64,000 nucleotides of DNA from Dipylidium caninum. Taxonomy: Eukaryota; Platyhelminthes; Cestoda; Cyclophyllidea; Dipylidiidae. The DNA is taken from positions 434,001-498,000 of the forward strand of contig QEYB01000766.1 in NCBI GenBank assembly GCA_017562135.1, read 5' to 3'. Shown piece after piece: positions 36,641-48,300 of this stretch (its first letter is position 1; the number at the start of each line of letters is the position of its first letter). Below the pieces are notes generated by a model that was given only the letters and a program-made list of their open reading frames with translations, had not been told where the DNA came from and did not search any database. Both the position numbers and the translations under genes were made by a program.

Positions 36641-38422
36641 TCCCAGTCACATAGAATACAGATAGGCCTTGTATCTCTTCTCGCTCTCTATCTACTTAAT
36701 AACAGCCTCAAGCTCCTAACTGATGAATGAGATCATTCAGTATAATCCTGCCCTAGGGTAATGGTACTCTAAGTAATACTCTCGTGAAGTCTTTCAGTTG
36801 GGATAATTTCCTTAAATTATCTCGGGATAACAGCCTCATATCCTTATATAGCCAAGAGGGTAACCGCTCGGACAGGGCCTCAGAAAACGGTTTAATTGTG
36901 CACCCTCGAAAGACCTCACTTAAAGATTGGCTCGCGTAGTTCCAGATTCCATTTCTTTGAAATTCAACTTCGATAGCTTTTCAACTCGCAACACAGAGCC
37001 CATTCCCATAGTTTTTATCAACGTCACCTCTGCTATTTTTGCTTTATCCCCATTAAACAAAAAATTCGCCATCAGTGGAATAAAAAAACTGAGAACAAAG
37101 CTACAACTAATTAAGCCGGATAACAAATTCCACTGATTGTAAAATAGTAACAAAGGCGTTAGTTAAGGTGGAAAACAATTAGCCTTTTAATGATACAGAA
37201 AGCCCATAAAGCCACTATACTGGTTGCGTGAGAACGATCTGAACTCTATATTTGGAGGGTGACTAAATAAGTTCATTCCGCTCCAACAATTTGTTTCACC
37301 AGCTCAGGGGCATTACGTGGCAGCTGCTTATAATAAAACCACCTGTGTATCTCACTTTGCTCCACCTATATACGTAGACCCCATTTTTGTAATTGAAACA
37401 TAGGACTTGGTGGAATATTAGTCGGTTTCCATCCTTTCCTTCGAGTCTGTTCCGACACGTAAAAGTTGCAGAGGTATGCGAAGGATACTAGGTAAAAAAT
37501 AAATTTCGCGCGTAAAAGCTACTTAAGTAATTCGTATTATCGCAAGATCGCTTTGCTAAGGCTTAGTTACAGAATCCCTTCGTCAGTGTGAGAATTTTGT
37601 TTGCTCACGCCAGTATAAAACATTTCTTCATACGGGATATCTAAATTTCTTTTAAATTTACACCTGAAATGCCTTCGGAATGCTGCCTGTAGACTTTTAT
37701 TTAGACGTGGTGGCTCTTGAAGTATCGACAACTACAAACCTTTGCCGTTATTGGCCAATAATAGAGGTGGTGGCCGTTTAATTAACAGCCACGTGCCGTC
37801 GGTTAGCCTGGGCGGTAATTTCTTACCCTGCTGTTGAGCCTGTGGTTGCTGGCATTTGACGACGAATAGGTCGGGGATAAGGTTCGCAAATTGTGAGTCG
37901 AAAACCTTACAGATTCGGATTTATGAAAGCTGAGCTTAAAGACACAGTATAGTGTGCACATGCCCTGCCAATCTGCGTAAGTTCCTTAGCGAGTGGGTAG
38001 TTTACCTTGCGGTCCTTTTGGGCGTTCTAGTACTTGCTTTAGTATCTGACTTTTGAGTGTTAGCTATATCATTTTGTTGTAGGCACCATTGGCCACCTAT
38101 TACTGTTTTGTCCGATTTATTACCCACGTTTCTGACATCTTATATGTGTTTCAATCCAGTAGATTGGGCCATTTGTATTTACTTTCGTTGCTGAGCAGTG
38201 CTCTTTACTACTTCGTGGTTCTTTCGCATTTACTACCCAAATTTGCTCCAAAGTGGTATTGAGGAAACATAGCTTTTTTATCCTTAACTAAGAATGATTT
38301 TGGAGTCCGAAACTTTGTAAGCTAATTAGTCAAAGCAATAGGATAACCAAGACATCTGTATGGGCTCCATTTCACCTAATCGGTATGTGGCCTAACTTAT
38401 CGACACCCCTAATTTCTTCCAG
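36641..38422. other. AT-rich intergenic region
   Basis: No supported exon. Short open frames on both strands at 36920-37153 are antisense to each other and unrecognised. The last bases (TTTCTTCCAG) form a strong acceptor directly abutting the next gene's ATG. Confidence 0.5.
38413..38422 (+). promoter_or_regulatory. Splice acceptor directly at the start codon (cis or trans)
   Basis: A TTTCTTCCAG acceptor is followed immediately by ATG. Flatworms trans-splice a spliced leader onto many mRNAs, so this could be a trans-splice site; a cis-spliced leader exon would look the same. Confidence 0.4.
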
Positions 38423-41400
38423 ATGTCACGTACCACGACTAAACGCTCCTTCTTCAAGGATCTTCAGCATTTGTATAAGTCAATCGACGTATCGACAGAC
38501 GGCCAGGCAGCCATAGTTGGGGTTGACGAAATGTCTGTTACTGTCGCTCTTAACCCCAAGTCCGGCCACAATGCGCATGCAATCTTCTTTATAACCGTTA
38601 GTTTCTTTGGTAGTTCTTCTTACTGTTCGGTTGGGTCAAATGTGCTCATTCATCCAAGTCTAATTAATAGGATTTGTAACGCTTTTAATTCGAAGTAGTG
38701 GCGGATAATGTGAGTCTCGTCATTTCTTTCCACACGTTTATATGATACTGTACTTGTTATTAGCATCACTCGTACTGTTTGCTTTTACTGATAACTTGCC
38801 CAAACCTCAGTGATTTTGTTTCAGTATAGAACTAAACGGCTATGCAATATGGGCAAATGAACATATAAAAGCGAAGGAGAGGCAAATTGGGACATAAACG
38901 CTTTACAACACTGATCTTCTAAAGCCCTTTCTGTTCAACACCTTCTGTCTCTGTAAATATTATACGTTTTCATTATAGAAGCCATGTAGTCTAATGTTGA
39001 GAATGAGTTGAGGTTCTAGAAGCTTGGAGCCACAATTTTTCTCATTAATCCCACTATCTATAAGAGAAGTTATAGAGTCAGTTATCGCAATTAAATATTC
39101 GATTGTGTTTTTCAGATTCGATGCCCTATTACCTACCCAAAGACTGGTCCTGATGTAATTTTCAATTCGCCCATTTTCCACCCCAATATTGATAACTCAA
39201 GTGGTACAGTGTGCTTGAGTCTCCTTAGTGAGTGGGAAAGGTGGGTACTTTTTTGCGTCACAAGTTCTAATCTGTTTTACAAGTCGTGAATAGGTAGTAG
39301 TTATAAAATAGGTCGCACAAATTTCACAACCTATCTCTTCCATTAGATCAACACAGAAGGAGTTAGTGGGTGCATATTGCTTGGGATACATTAAAAAGCT
39401 TTTAACTCTACGAACTTTGGCCTTAACTTTTTCGGTTGCAAGTGAGACCAAATTGCGGATCGATACATTTTTTGCTCGATGTTCCTTGAAGTTTTTCTTG
39501 TACAGTTGCCACAGCCTGTTGGACGTGGTGAAGGCTTTGCTCTACCTCATCGAACACCCTAATTTTGACTCGATGAACAACAACTTCGCAATGCTTAGTA
39601 ATTACTCACTACTAGCCATTAAAACAGCGCGTCTTTTGGCCGGTTTACCTGTTAACGGACGTCGGTTTCCTCCCAATACGAAATGGTGCGAGTGGGCTCT
39701 CGCCAACGGTTGTCTGCCCACAAACGAAGAAGAAGTAGAAGCCGACGAGATAGAGGAGCTTGTAGCAGAGGAAAATCAAAACAGCGAAGATTACAAGAAA
39801 GATTGCGTAGCAGTTGATGTTCTTCCTGATGTTACTGCCTTAGTAAGTGAGGCGTTATTTTGTCTAATTTGGGGGGATTTTGTTGGGTGTAAAATTACCT
39901 GCCATTACAGTTTATTTTGATTTCCTACTTAAACGCATTAGTTCAAATAGGCTTCATCTGTGGAATTATCATTTTGCTTTTATAGGGTGCAAATGTTGAA
40001 GCAGTGGGTAGGTCATCCGTTGCCACGTCAGATACGGTCCCGTCATTTGCCAAAATCCGTCATTCCATAGTATCTGAAGGGGAAAGCCGTTTGGAGGATC
40101 CTTTCGAACGCCAAGACTTTCAATTTTATATTGAGACGCAACGTGTTTTAATATGGCATCCACATGAAAAAGGAAAAGACAATAAAAACTCGGTATTTTA
40201 CTACGCTGAAATGCTAGGCGCTTTTCATCATCGCATCGAATTGGGTGCATTATATACCTCTCTCCTCACCGGCAACGTCTTGCGCGACGATCAGTCTCAT
40301 ACAGAATCGTGCCAAAGCTCTAGCACCTGTCCTTGGTACCCTTTTTTGGAAACCAACTATGATCAAGATTACTCTTATTACTCACCACGCAGTCCTGCTT
40401 TGTGCCTTGAAAATCTGTTTAAGTATGTTGCACCCGTCAAGAAGTCGTTGACCTCTGACTTTTGTCCGTGGTCGGCATTAGATGGCCAGGGGGAGCATGA
40501 CCTCTTTAGTCGAATATTCTTTGATCGCGAGAGGCATGGCGGAGAATTTACTTGTTTTCTGGATGCCGATTATGACAATAAGGAGGGAAGTGAAGGAATT
40601 GGGCGTCTATTCAGCTCCTTGACCTCAGACCACGAAGACGTGACCATTAACCATGTGGAAATACCGGTCTCTGAGAGCACAGAACCAGAAATATCCAGTT
40701 GTGTTAACGAAACTATTGCGGAACCTGATATCTCACCTACAAAGAAAAATGATGTCGGTGAATTTGAGCCTCAACATTCGGAACCGCCTTCAATATCATC
40801 CGTGTCAAATCGATTTGACTACGAGGAAGATGCTTTGATGAAAGATTGCACAACTTGCTACTATGAATTCAATGAGTTAATGAAAGTATTCAACTTGTGC
40901 TTGGGTCCGCACTGGAGCTTTTTACTTCGCCAGACTCGGTGGCCTGTTCGATTCGCACCACAGCAAAATGTGCATCTCTCAATGGTCGACATTAACATTC
41001 CACCATGGCGCGCCAGTGTGGGACGTCTGATGTCGGACCTCTGTCTCTTTTGCGGAAAGCATCGGGACGTTAGGAATCTTGTTCTACTCGACCCTATGGT
41101 GAGTTAGTCTACCATATGATTACAGTGGGTCGTAATTTTAAACTTTAAAGAATGCCTAACATGAACTACCGGCAGCAGTCCCTTATGAATAAATAATTTA
41201 ATCCTTAGTTTAGTCCTTATCGTGGTAGCCGAATGTGGTTCCCGACCGTGGGACCTGATGTATCATAGTGGGCTCATTAAGACGAGCGACCCCAACATTC
41301 GGTGGGTCTTTGTAGGCACTCTCGCCGCTGTCACCCCTACTCAATCTGATGGAACACCGCGCGGCTCCGATACCTCATCTCGTCGGTGTCCTGTGGATGA

Positions 41401-41825
41401 CTCCCTTGGACGCTCTCTCGCCCTTCTATCGGGTCCCCATCCCCGCCTCCGCTCAAAATGAGGAGGAAAAGAAGGCTGTGGAGGACATTCCATACCCCAC
41501 TTCGTTCTGTCTACGTTTCCTCACAGTTACGACCTTTTTCACAAACTGGGTAGCATGGCTGTCACGGATGGAAGCCTATATGGCACTTGGCATTTCCCGC
41601 TTCTCTCCAAGTTTTATTAGTGCCCCCGTAGCCGCATGCCTTCTACAAACCCTTAGCCTGGGCTGTGGACAGGCTCCTCTTTTCGACCTCTGGCCTCTGT
41701 GGCTGCTCCGTCGCACTCTAACCCTCTCCCTCCGACTCCCTCAACTAGTACGCTTCCCTTATTTCCACCACAGACACCACCAGTTCCGCTTTCTTTTCCC
41801 CTTCTCCGACTTGGATGAAATTTAA
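38423..41825 (+). CDS. Ubiquitin-conjugating (E2/UBC-fold) protein with long C-terminal extension, five exons
   Basis: Predicted exons are 38423-38596, 39116-39240, 39506-39842, 39986-41098 and 41316-41825, giving 752 residues. Residues 1 to about 130 are a UBC fold: an N-terminal helix, FFITIRCPITYPKTGPDVIF, the HPN motif at 80-82, then a Cys in the active-site position (Cys91 in GTVCLSLL). HPN-to-Cys spacing is one residue longer than in classical E2s such as UBE2D. After the UBC fold come a Trp/Cys segment (160-169), an acidic stretch (174-191) and about 550 residues I do not recognise. These include a conserved-looking WPVRFAPQQNVHLSMVDINI near the end of exon 4. Canonical E2s are 150-250 residues, so this is unusual. 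The last exon is least sure: an alternative acceptor at 41176 would instead end the protein after six residues (QSLMNK), beside an AATAAA. The E2 class is not assignable by eye. Confidence 0.72.
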
Positions 41826-44313
41826 ACTCGTCTCTTTCCTCTGAATCGCTGTTTTTGTTATTGATCTCAAACTACCTGATCCTTGATTAAATCCGCTCGT
41901 AAATTTAAATTAACCTTCCTCTCACCATCATATCATACACACGCGGGAACCCTTTCGTCGTTTTTATTTCTTTCGTCTCTCCTTTCCCACCCCCCCCCCC
42001 TCCTCCTTGAATACATTTGTACCCTATGCACATATCATTATTTGCACTTAGGTGAAGTGATTAACAGATTTTCTCATTGTTCATTCCGAAACTTTCTCAC
42101 AAAAGCCATTTATTATGTGGTTACATAAAAGTGCATCATGAGTTCTCATTAAAAAAGGGCCATACGAATTCTATCCTGATGGTTTGAGTTCCCTCTAGTC
42201 GCCGGGGTGCCTTTGTGTTGCGCAATACGGACAAGGCACTGTATTAACTGACCAAGAACGGATGTGTGAGGAAATGCCTGCTGCCAATATTGGCTGGCGT
42301 CGGATAGACGTTCCACTTTAATGATAGCCTCTGACCAAAAGCTTCCGCAATTCACGTCAACTTTCGAGTGGTTAAATCATATTCGGCTAAAATACGGTAG
42401 AAACGAATGATATGGCTTAATTAAGTGTGAAAAGACTACGAGGATGGGTCGCATCGCCCGATATAACGCTGGTGATGTTTCCAACTCGGAAGGTGGGTCG
42501 AAGCACGTTCTCGGACTGCCAAAACGTCGCAGGTGGGACTGAAAGTGATGGGCGCTGTTCCGAGTTAATGCGAGAGAACTCTCCTAATTGGGGAGGCTTA
42601 AATCCTTCACCTAACCACGTAGACAGTGGCAGATTTGATGCATGCAAATAGCTGTATATTTTAAGTCATTCTACTTTCGCTTCTCAACTCTTACGGGGCC
42701 CGAACGATGAGGAGTAGACTTGGTTATTCGCAGATCCTCCTCACTTATAATAGACTAACTTTGAAGTTCTGTGCCTTTGTACGACACTTGACATACCATT
42801 TCCCCTTTCGACCTGCTCGTTTTGGGGTCTGGCAAGATACCCGAGGGAAGAGGATGACAGCGCAAACGCCCTACTAGATAGATTTTGTTGAAAAAAACAG
42901 GTTAATAGGAACGAATCGCTTACTGGATGAATTCTGAATCTAGAAGCGGTCTTCGGAACCGTACAATCCTACGGTGGACAATTTAGGAAGATTAACAAGA
43001 TTAAGCGTTATTGTCTACCTCTCGCCTCTCCATAGTCTCGATAATGCAGCCGCCTTGATGTTTGGTTATTAAGGTACATCTTTCGGAAGGTTGATGAGAA
43101 TTAAAATATCAATGTCCCTTCGCATCTGTAGCGGGACCATCCATCGTCCAAGACATGCATGAAAATGTCTTCTCTTCAGAATGTACACACAGCAGCCATC
43201 GTAACGGTGACCTGTTGTGTTTGCTTTCAGGTCTAATTTTGTAGGAGGTATTGAGAGGTTCCCATAGCGCCTCCCCATGAGATTTGGATGAATTAGTCGG
43301 TTTATGCAAAACAAGCGAATGAAATGTATGCAAGAGAAGATACTGTGTACCATCTCATAATATTCCTCCCCTTTAAAAGTATGCTGTATGTGAGATTTTA
43401 TCTCAAGGCTAAAGTGTGTTGAAAAAAATCTTCCTTCAGGGATTACTTTGTATGTGAGTATGGCCTGGTTGTAATCTATGGCAATATGTAAAAATGCCTG
43501 GGGGAACTTGAGGACAAGCCTGCCAAACAGACGCACTCCGAATTAAGAGTGCGACTAGTTAAAAAATAGTGGACTTACCAAGCTGTTATGAATCCAAACT
43601 AAGACGCCCACACATTCTAAGGCTTAATAAATAGCAGTCTTTTGCAATGCAAAACCGAGCTAAATCTTATTTGTGGTCGGAATGTATTGTAATTTAATTC
43701 ATGTTGCAGTCCACAGCCGGAAATAAGACCTACTTTGGGTCCCTTATTTCCAGTCTTTGTCGTAAAAAAGTAAAAATCCAGGCAGATATGTGGGGCTACA
43801 AAACCAGTATACCATTATCAGAAGCAGATGCTTTACAACCACATGGACATCTGTTGTAATATAAAGAAAATTTCCCTGCAGCCAACGGACCCACGCACGG
43901 CCACTTTAAGCTCCCCAAAAACGCAGCCGTAATTGAGCATGACTTCTATTAAAATTGCAAACGTTAATAGTGCATTTGAAATTAACCTTTCCTAACATAA
44001 GTGAAATAAGTAGTAAAACTTGTGGTGCGAACGAATGAGCTAAAAAATATATATTTTTTAACATTTTACCATACGCACACATCACACTTGCGTTTCCTTT
44101 TCACAAATTTTTGGGCCGCTATTATTATTAAAAGATAATACCTTATTTTAAATAATCACATCGAATCGGTGATCGTTTGTGAATTTACCCACACTATAAT
44201 GTTGAGTACATTGCGACCCTATGACCTTGCGAACTTTATTTATAATCCGGACTCACATTGCGTATCCTCAGTGTTCGGTCTCTCTCTCTTGGTGGCTAGG
44301 CCACTTTCCAACC
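41826..44313. other. AT-rich intergenic region
   Basis: No supported gene. A minus-strand frame of 155 codons (43536-43069) is the longest; it is unrecognised, and no splice-linked neighbours were found. A frame on both strands at 42417-42651 is likewise unrecognised. A C homopolymer lies at about 41990-42000. Confidence 0.45.
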
Positions 44314-44991
44314 ATGGATCTATTGGAATACCATGGCAACCACCGGGATTTAAGCTGTTCCTTGAGAGATGACGATGTACAAACCCTGTCTTGGTGGATT
44401 AATGACAATATAATTCAATTTTGCGGCGAGATGATTGAACATAACTTTGCGCTGAAGAGGCCGGATATTCGAATATCAATACTACATCCGGCTGCCACGT
44501 TATTTGTTCGCTCGGACCCACATTCAGTCTTGGAGCACTTGAATTTGCCTGAAAACCACTGGATATTTTGCCCTATCTACGATGCCTTAAAGAACGACAC
44601 TCATGGGACTCATTGGTCACTTTTGGTGATTTCACGCGAATTGAACCTTTCCTTATATTTGGATTCAATGCTTCCGTCGAAATTGGATATGAGTAACCCT
44701 ACGCTAGCAGTTAAAATGGCAAAGGAGACTAACGATATTATTTGTAACTTTCACTCGTGGACAAACGATTTTCGCATTGTTCAATGTATCCAGCAACCTA
44801 ACGACTATGACTGTGGTGTTTATGTGGTTTTGTACATGTGTTTCATTTGTCAGTATTTGATAGACAACGATCTCGAATGGATAAGTTCTGGGTTGACTGC
44901 ACTGAATATTGCATACGCTGCATCCTATTTTCGTCCGTATATTAAGCACGAAATCAGTCGATATTTTAAATCCAGGGAACATACTTCATGA
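44314..44991 (+). CDS. SENP8: SENP8/DEN1-type NEDD8-specific cysteine protease, single exon
   Basis: C48-family ULP protease expected to process the NEDD8 precursor and remove NEDD8 from substrates. It has 225 residues, close to human SENP8 (212). The family start is visible as SWWINDNIIQF (compare PSWLNDHIIGF in human). The catalytic triad is His100 in GTHWSLLV, Asp117 in YLDS and Cys167 in QQPNDYDCGVYV; the Gln for the oxyanion hole is Gln160 or Gln161. The ATG at 44314 has an ACC before it and matches the human N-terminus; an upstream in-frame ATG at 44221 would add 31 residues of unlikely sequence. The frame has no introns, unlike its neighbours. I recall the human SENP8 coding region also being intronless, so this alone does not show a retrocopy. 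All catalytic residues are intact. Confidence 0.93.
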   Translation: MDLLEYHGNHRDLSCSLRDDDVQTLSWWINDNIIQFCGEMIEHNFALKRPDIRISILHPAATLFVRSDPHSVLEHLNLPENHWIFCPIYDALKNDTHGTHWSLLVISRELNLSLYLDSMLPSKLDMSNPTLAVKMAKETNDIICNFHSWTNDFRIVQCIQQPNDYDCGVYVVLYMCFICQYLIDNDLEWISSGLTALNIAYAASYFRPYIKHEISRYFKSREHTS

Positions 44992-45392
44992 ATAATGATT
45001 TACGATAATATCAAGTGTTGGTTGTGCTATTTCTGTGTTTTTAAATATACGTATACAGTAATTTTTGGCTTATTTGATGTGTTATCAAGCGCCTTTCCCG
45101 TATTTCGTACTAACACTATCTTGAATTTTGGAGATCATCACTGATATACTGACGGGCAGCCAACCATTTATTGCTGGAGTGCGATTTGCGCGTTCACATG
45201 CTTTTCATCTAGTTCAGTATTCTGGCATTAGCATGCCATAATTCCTCTTTTGAAGTGTATTAGTGGCCTGCATCCAGATGATTCGTCTTAACCAACTTTA
45301 CTAATTAATTACCACCTAATTTAAATGGTTTTCCTTTGCACAATTGGGATAACAATTAGCTAAAAACATCATCCCTATTTCATTAAGGTAAC
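44992..45392. other. Short intergenic spacer between SENP8 and HACD3 genes
   Basis: 400 bp of AT-rich DNA that should hold the SENP8 3' end and the HACD3 promoter. No canonical AATAAA is seen directly after the SENP8 stop. No gene is seen. Confidence 0.6.
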
Positions 45393-48300
45393 ATGAGCAA
45401 TAATCAACGGGAGTATCACCCCTTGCTGCTCTGGAGCCAAAATGAGATGAATGTTATTATCAACGTCAAGCTCACAGATGTTGAGGTGGGTTGAGCGATT
45501 TCGCGAATAACTATCACCTTACTCCTGCCTCTTGGTAGAACCCCGGATGCAAATTGGTAATGCATTCAGTTAGCTTCCATGCCTCCGGAACAGGTGCAAA
45601 TGGACTGCAAGATTATACTTTTTCTCTAGACCTTTTCAAACCGGTCAATGAAGAGGTAACTATATGTTTTTCGTCAGAACTTTTGCTTACGACTTGTAGC
45701 AATTTAACCGACTTCATAAGTCTATTGGAAGGGGGAGGGGACCAAGCATTCGTTCGTGTTTTGTAGGAAAATTGACTATTGGCAATTGAGCTTTATAGTT
45801 TTTTTTTCTAATTTTGCTCTACCTAGCACTTAAATCACTGCCTTGATTTTCCATTACTGGCAATGTATGTCAAAGATAATTATATTTTTTATTGATACTG
45901 AGTCCTTGCCGTTTTGTTTTCTAGCTATGCGACTACGGTTACATGGTATTTTACGCATAGACTTTAGCTTTTGCTATTTTAGAACTTTCTTTCATTTCAT
46001 TCAGAAGTCTGCCCATGATTTCAAACTTGTTTTGCAAACAATCTTATTCACTTATGGGTCTTTTCTATGTTTATATCTATACTAGACTTTCAAAGATCTG
46101 GTTTTCAGGATATGCGTCCAATTGTAGCAAATTGGAAATTGAGCTGAAGAATCTCAGTGAATTGAGCATGGACAAGAATTTGCGTCTTTTTAATCACCTG
46201 TACTCGTACTTTGTGTACAATTGCAAGCTCATTTAAATGAAATACGTGAAGTAAAGATATAGAGTTCTATCCGCATTTTACTGTGACCTTCAAATATTAT
46301 CGGATTTTCTTTTTATGTCCTTTATTTCCTGTGCTCTTATTTCTATTTTCTAACTTTTTCGTCAAAGGGTTCACGTGCCCCAACTTCATTTTGTTATTTC
46401 GTCTTATGACATCCTAGATGATTGTAGAGGCACTGATAGATAAGCTGCCACGTTGAACACTGTTGTTTCATTTCTGGGCCCACAAATAATCTCGATTTTT
46501 TTGCTTCAGTGCGATGGCGGATAACTTTGCTTTCATTTGTCACGATTTCAGCATTCCGTTACATTCCCATCTTCGATTAAAGAGGAGGAAGGTTTGCGTT
46601 CCGGCTTCCGCCAGTTTGATCGTATGCAAGGTGGAAGTGTCTTTTCCATTCGCGTAGCAGCTTATGAGAATCCCTTAAATATCACTTATCTGTTGTAATC
46701 TACTCAGCATTTTAAGCTTCTTGGTGGAGCGATTTTTTTTTAATTCCCTCTCTGCCACAGGCTTCTGATTTCACTGTGACGGAGAATGGTGTAAACATAG
46801 TTTTGGTGAAGCGCGAAACTGGTGTGTGGCCCCGACTCACCCAAGACGCCAATCAACGTCTCCCCTGGCTGCGCACGGATTTTGATCGCATTTCTTCGGC
46901 CGTTGTTGAGGCTATGCTCGCTGCTGGAGGTGATATCGACAATGGCGACAGCGATAGTAGTGCAGGGGATTCGCAAACTCATACCAACGTCAACTTTATT
47001 CGACCCTCAACCGATGAGATTGTGAGTCTTGTTTGATAACGTTAATCCAAAAAGCGTCAACTTGTTTGGCACTGTGTTTAGGGTTTAGGAGTGCGGTTTA
47101 ATGTCTCATTCCGGGGTCATTACTTTCGTTTACACTTTTTTGTTCATTCATTAAACCGGCTTCTAATTTCACGTTATGGAGGTTAGTGTGAGCCACAGTG
47201 AACTACTCTAAATACACAATTTCTTACCTCACCTCAGCCGTCATTGTGGAGTAATAGAAAGCATGGTGATCAAGAGTTAAAAAAACAAGTTGTAGTAAGT
47301 TCATCTAATTTTGCCATTTTTCTCATCTCTCTTCTATCCACTCTCTGTTGGTGCTGTGGTGTAAAAGTCCTCTCTAACTGTCGACTAGTGATAGGAAAAG
47401 GAGTTGGGTCTTCGGACGTAGTCACCGCTGGAGATTAGTTGCTTTGCAGTGGTTGATGACGTTTACGCTCATCACAAATGAGTGAAGTGAAACGGTCAGG
47501 AGCACAATTCCACGTAACTTAGCTTCCTCCTTAACAGCCCTATGCGTTAAGCGTTGATTACTGCTATTTACCACGGGAAATCGTGTAATTAATTGGTACA
47601 CAAAAGGCAAATTTGGCTTTAATTGAATTCAAGGAATGCTGAGTAATCAAAAAACACAATTAAAAGTGAAACGTTGCATATATGGAGTGTCACATCTCCT
47701 TGAATTGCCCATTTCAGAACCTTTCCAACTTGCCCCTTTATGCTCTTGATCACTGTAAAAGAAAAAAAAGATTGCATTCATTTCGGCCTATTTTTTAATG
47801 CAATTAATCTACAGAACTCATAAAGTGACAGTAAATTCTTTTTGGATTTGGCTTTTACGAGGAGTCCTTACGGCTTTTAGTCGACTAGTCACTTTTACCC
47901 TTACTGCCTCCATTCAGATTATTTATGGCTTGTTAACAATCACGTCACAGACGTTTGGGCAACTTTAATGTCCGACAAAAGTGCGACACTATTAGCTTGA
48001 TTTGAACGCCAACTATCTCCAAGCCTTACATCCTCTGTTCACCTCGCGTTTTGACCCTTTTCTCTCCTCTCCCAGCGAAAGCGGAACATGGAACGTGCAG
48101 AGCAAATAGCAAGGGAACAGTACAAAGAGTTTCTCAACTGTAAGTCCTCTAAAGGTCAATTTTAGCCAATCTCTTCTCTTGATAATTGCTTTCATCGTGT
48201 TTGACGAGCATACCTCGAGGTTAGTTGGGTACTCTGAGAATTTAATGCTCTTATTCTCTTTTCGGATTTTTTTTAGTTGTAAAAAATCCCTTGGTCCTCT

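Noticed and set aside
36927..37136. Apparent similarity to a frame at 60799-60990 (both contain LSPLN...KF)
   Set aside because: DNA alignment is patchy and needs gaps. Probably chance.
41222..41461. 79-codon frame (begins VVAECGSRPWDL) as an alternative E2 exon
   Set aside because: Its phase does not match the strong donor at 41098/41099, and the frame ends without similarity to anything.
43069..43536. 155-codon minus-strand frame in AT-rich intergenic DNA
   Set aside because: Unusually long for AT-rich DNA, but no recognisable motif and no partner exons. A homology search would be decisive.
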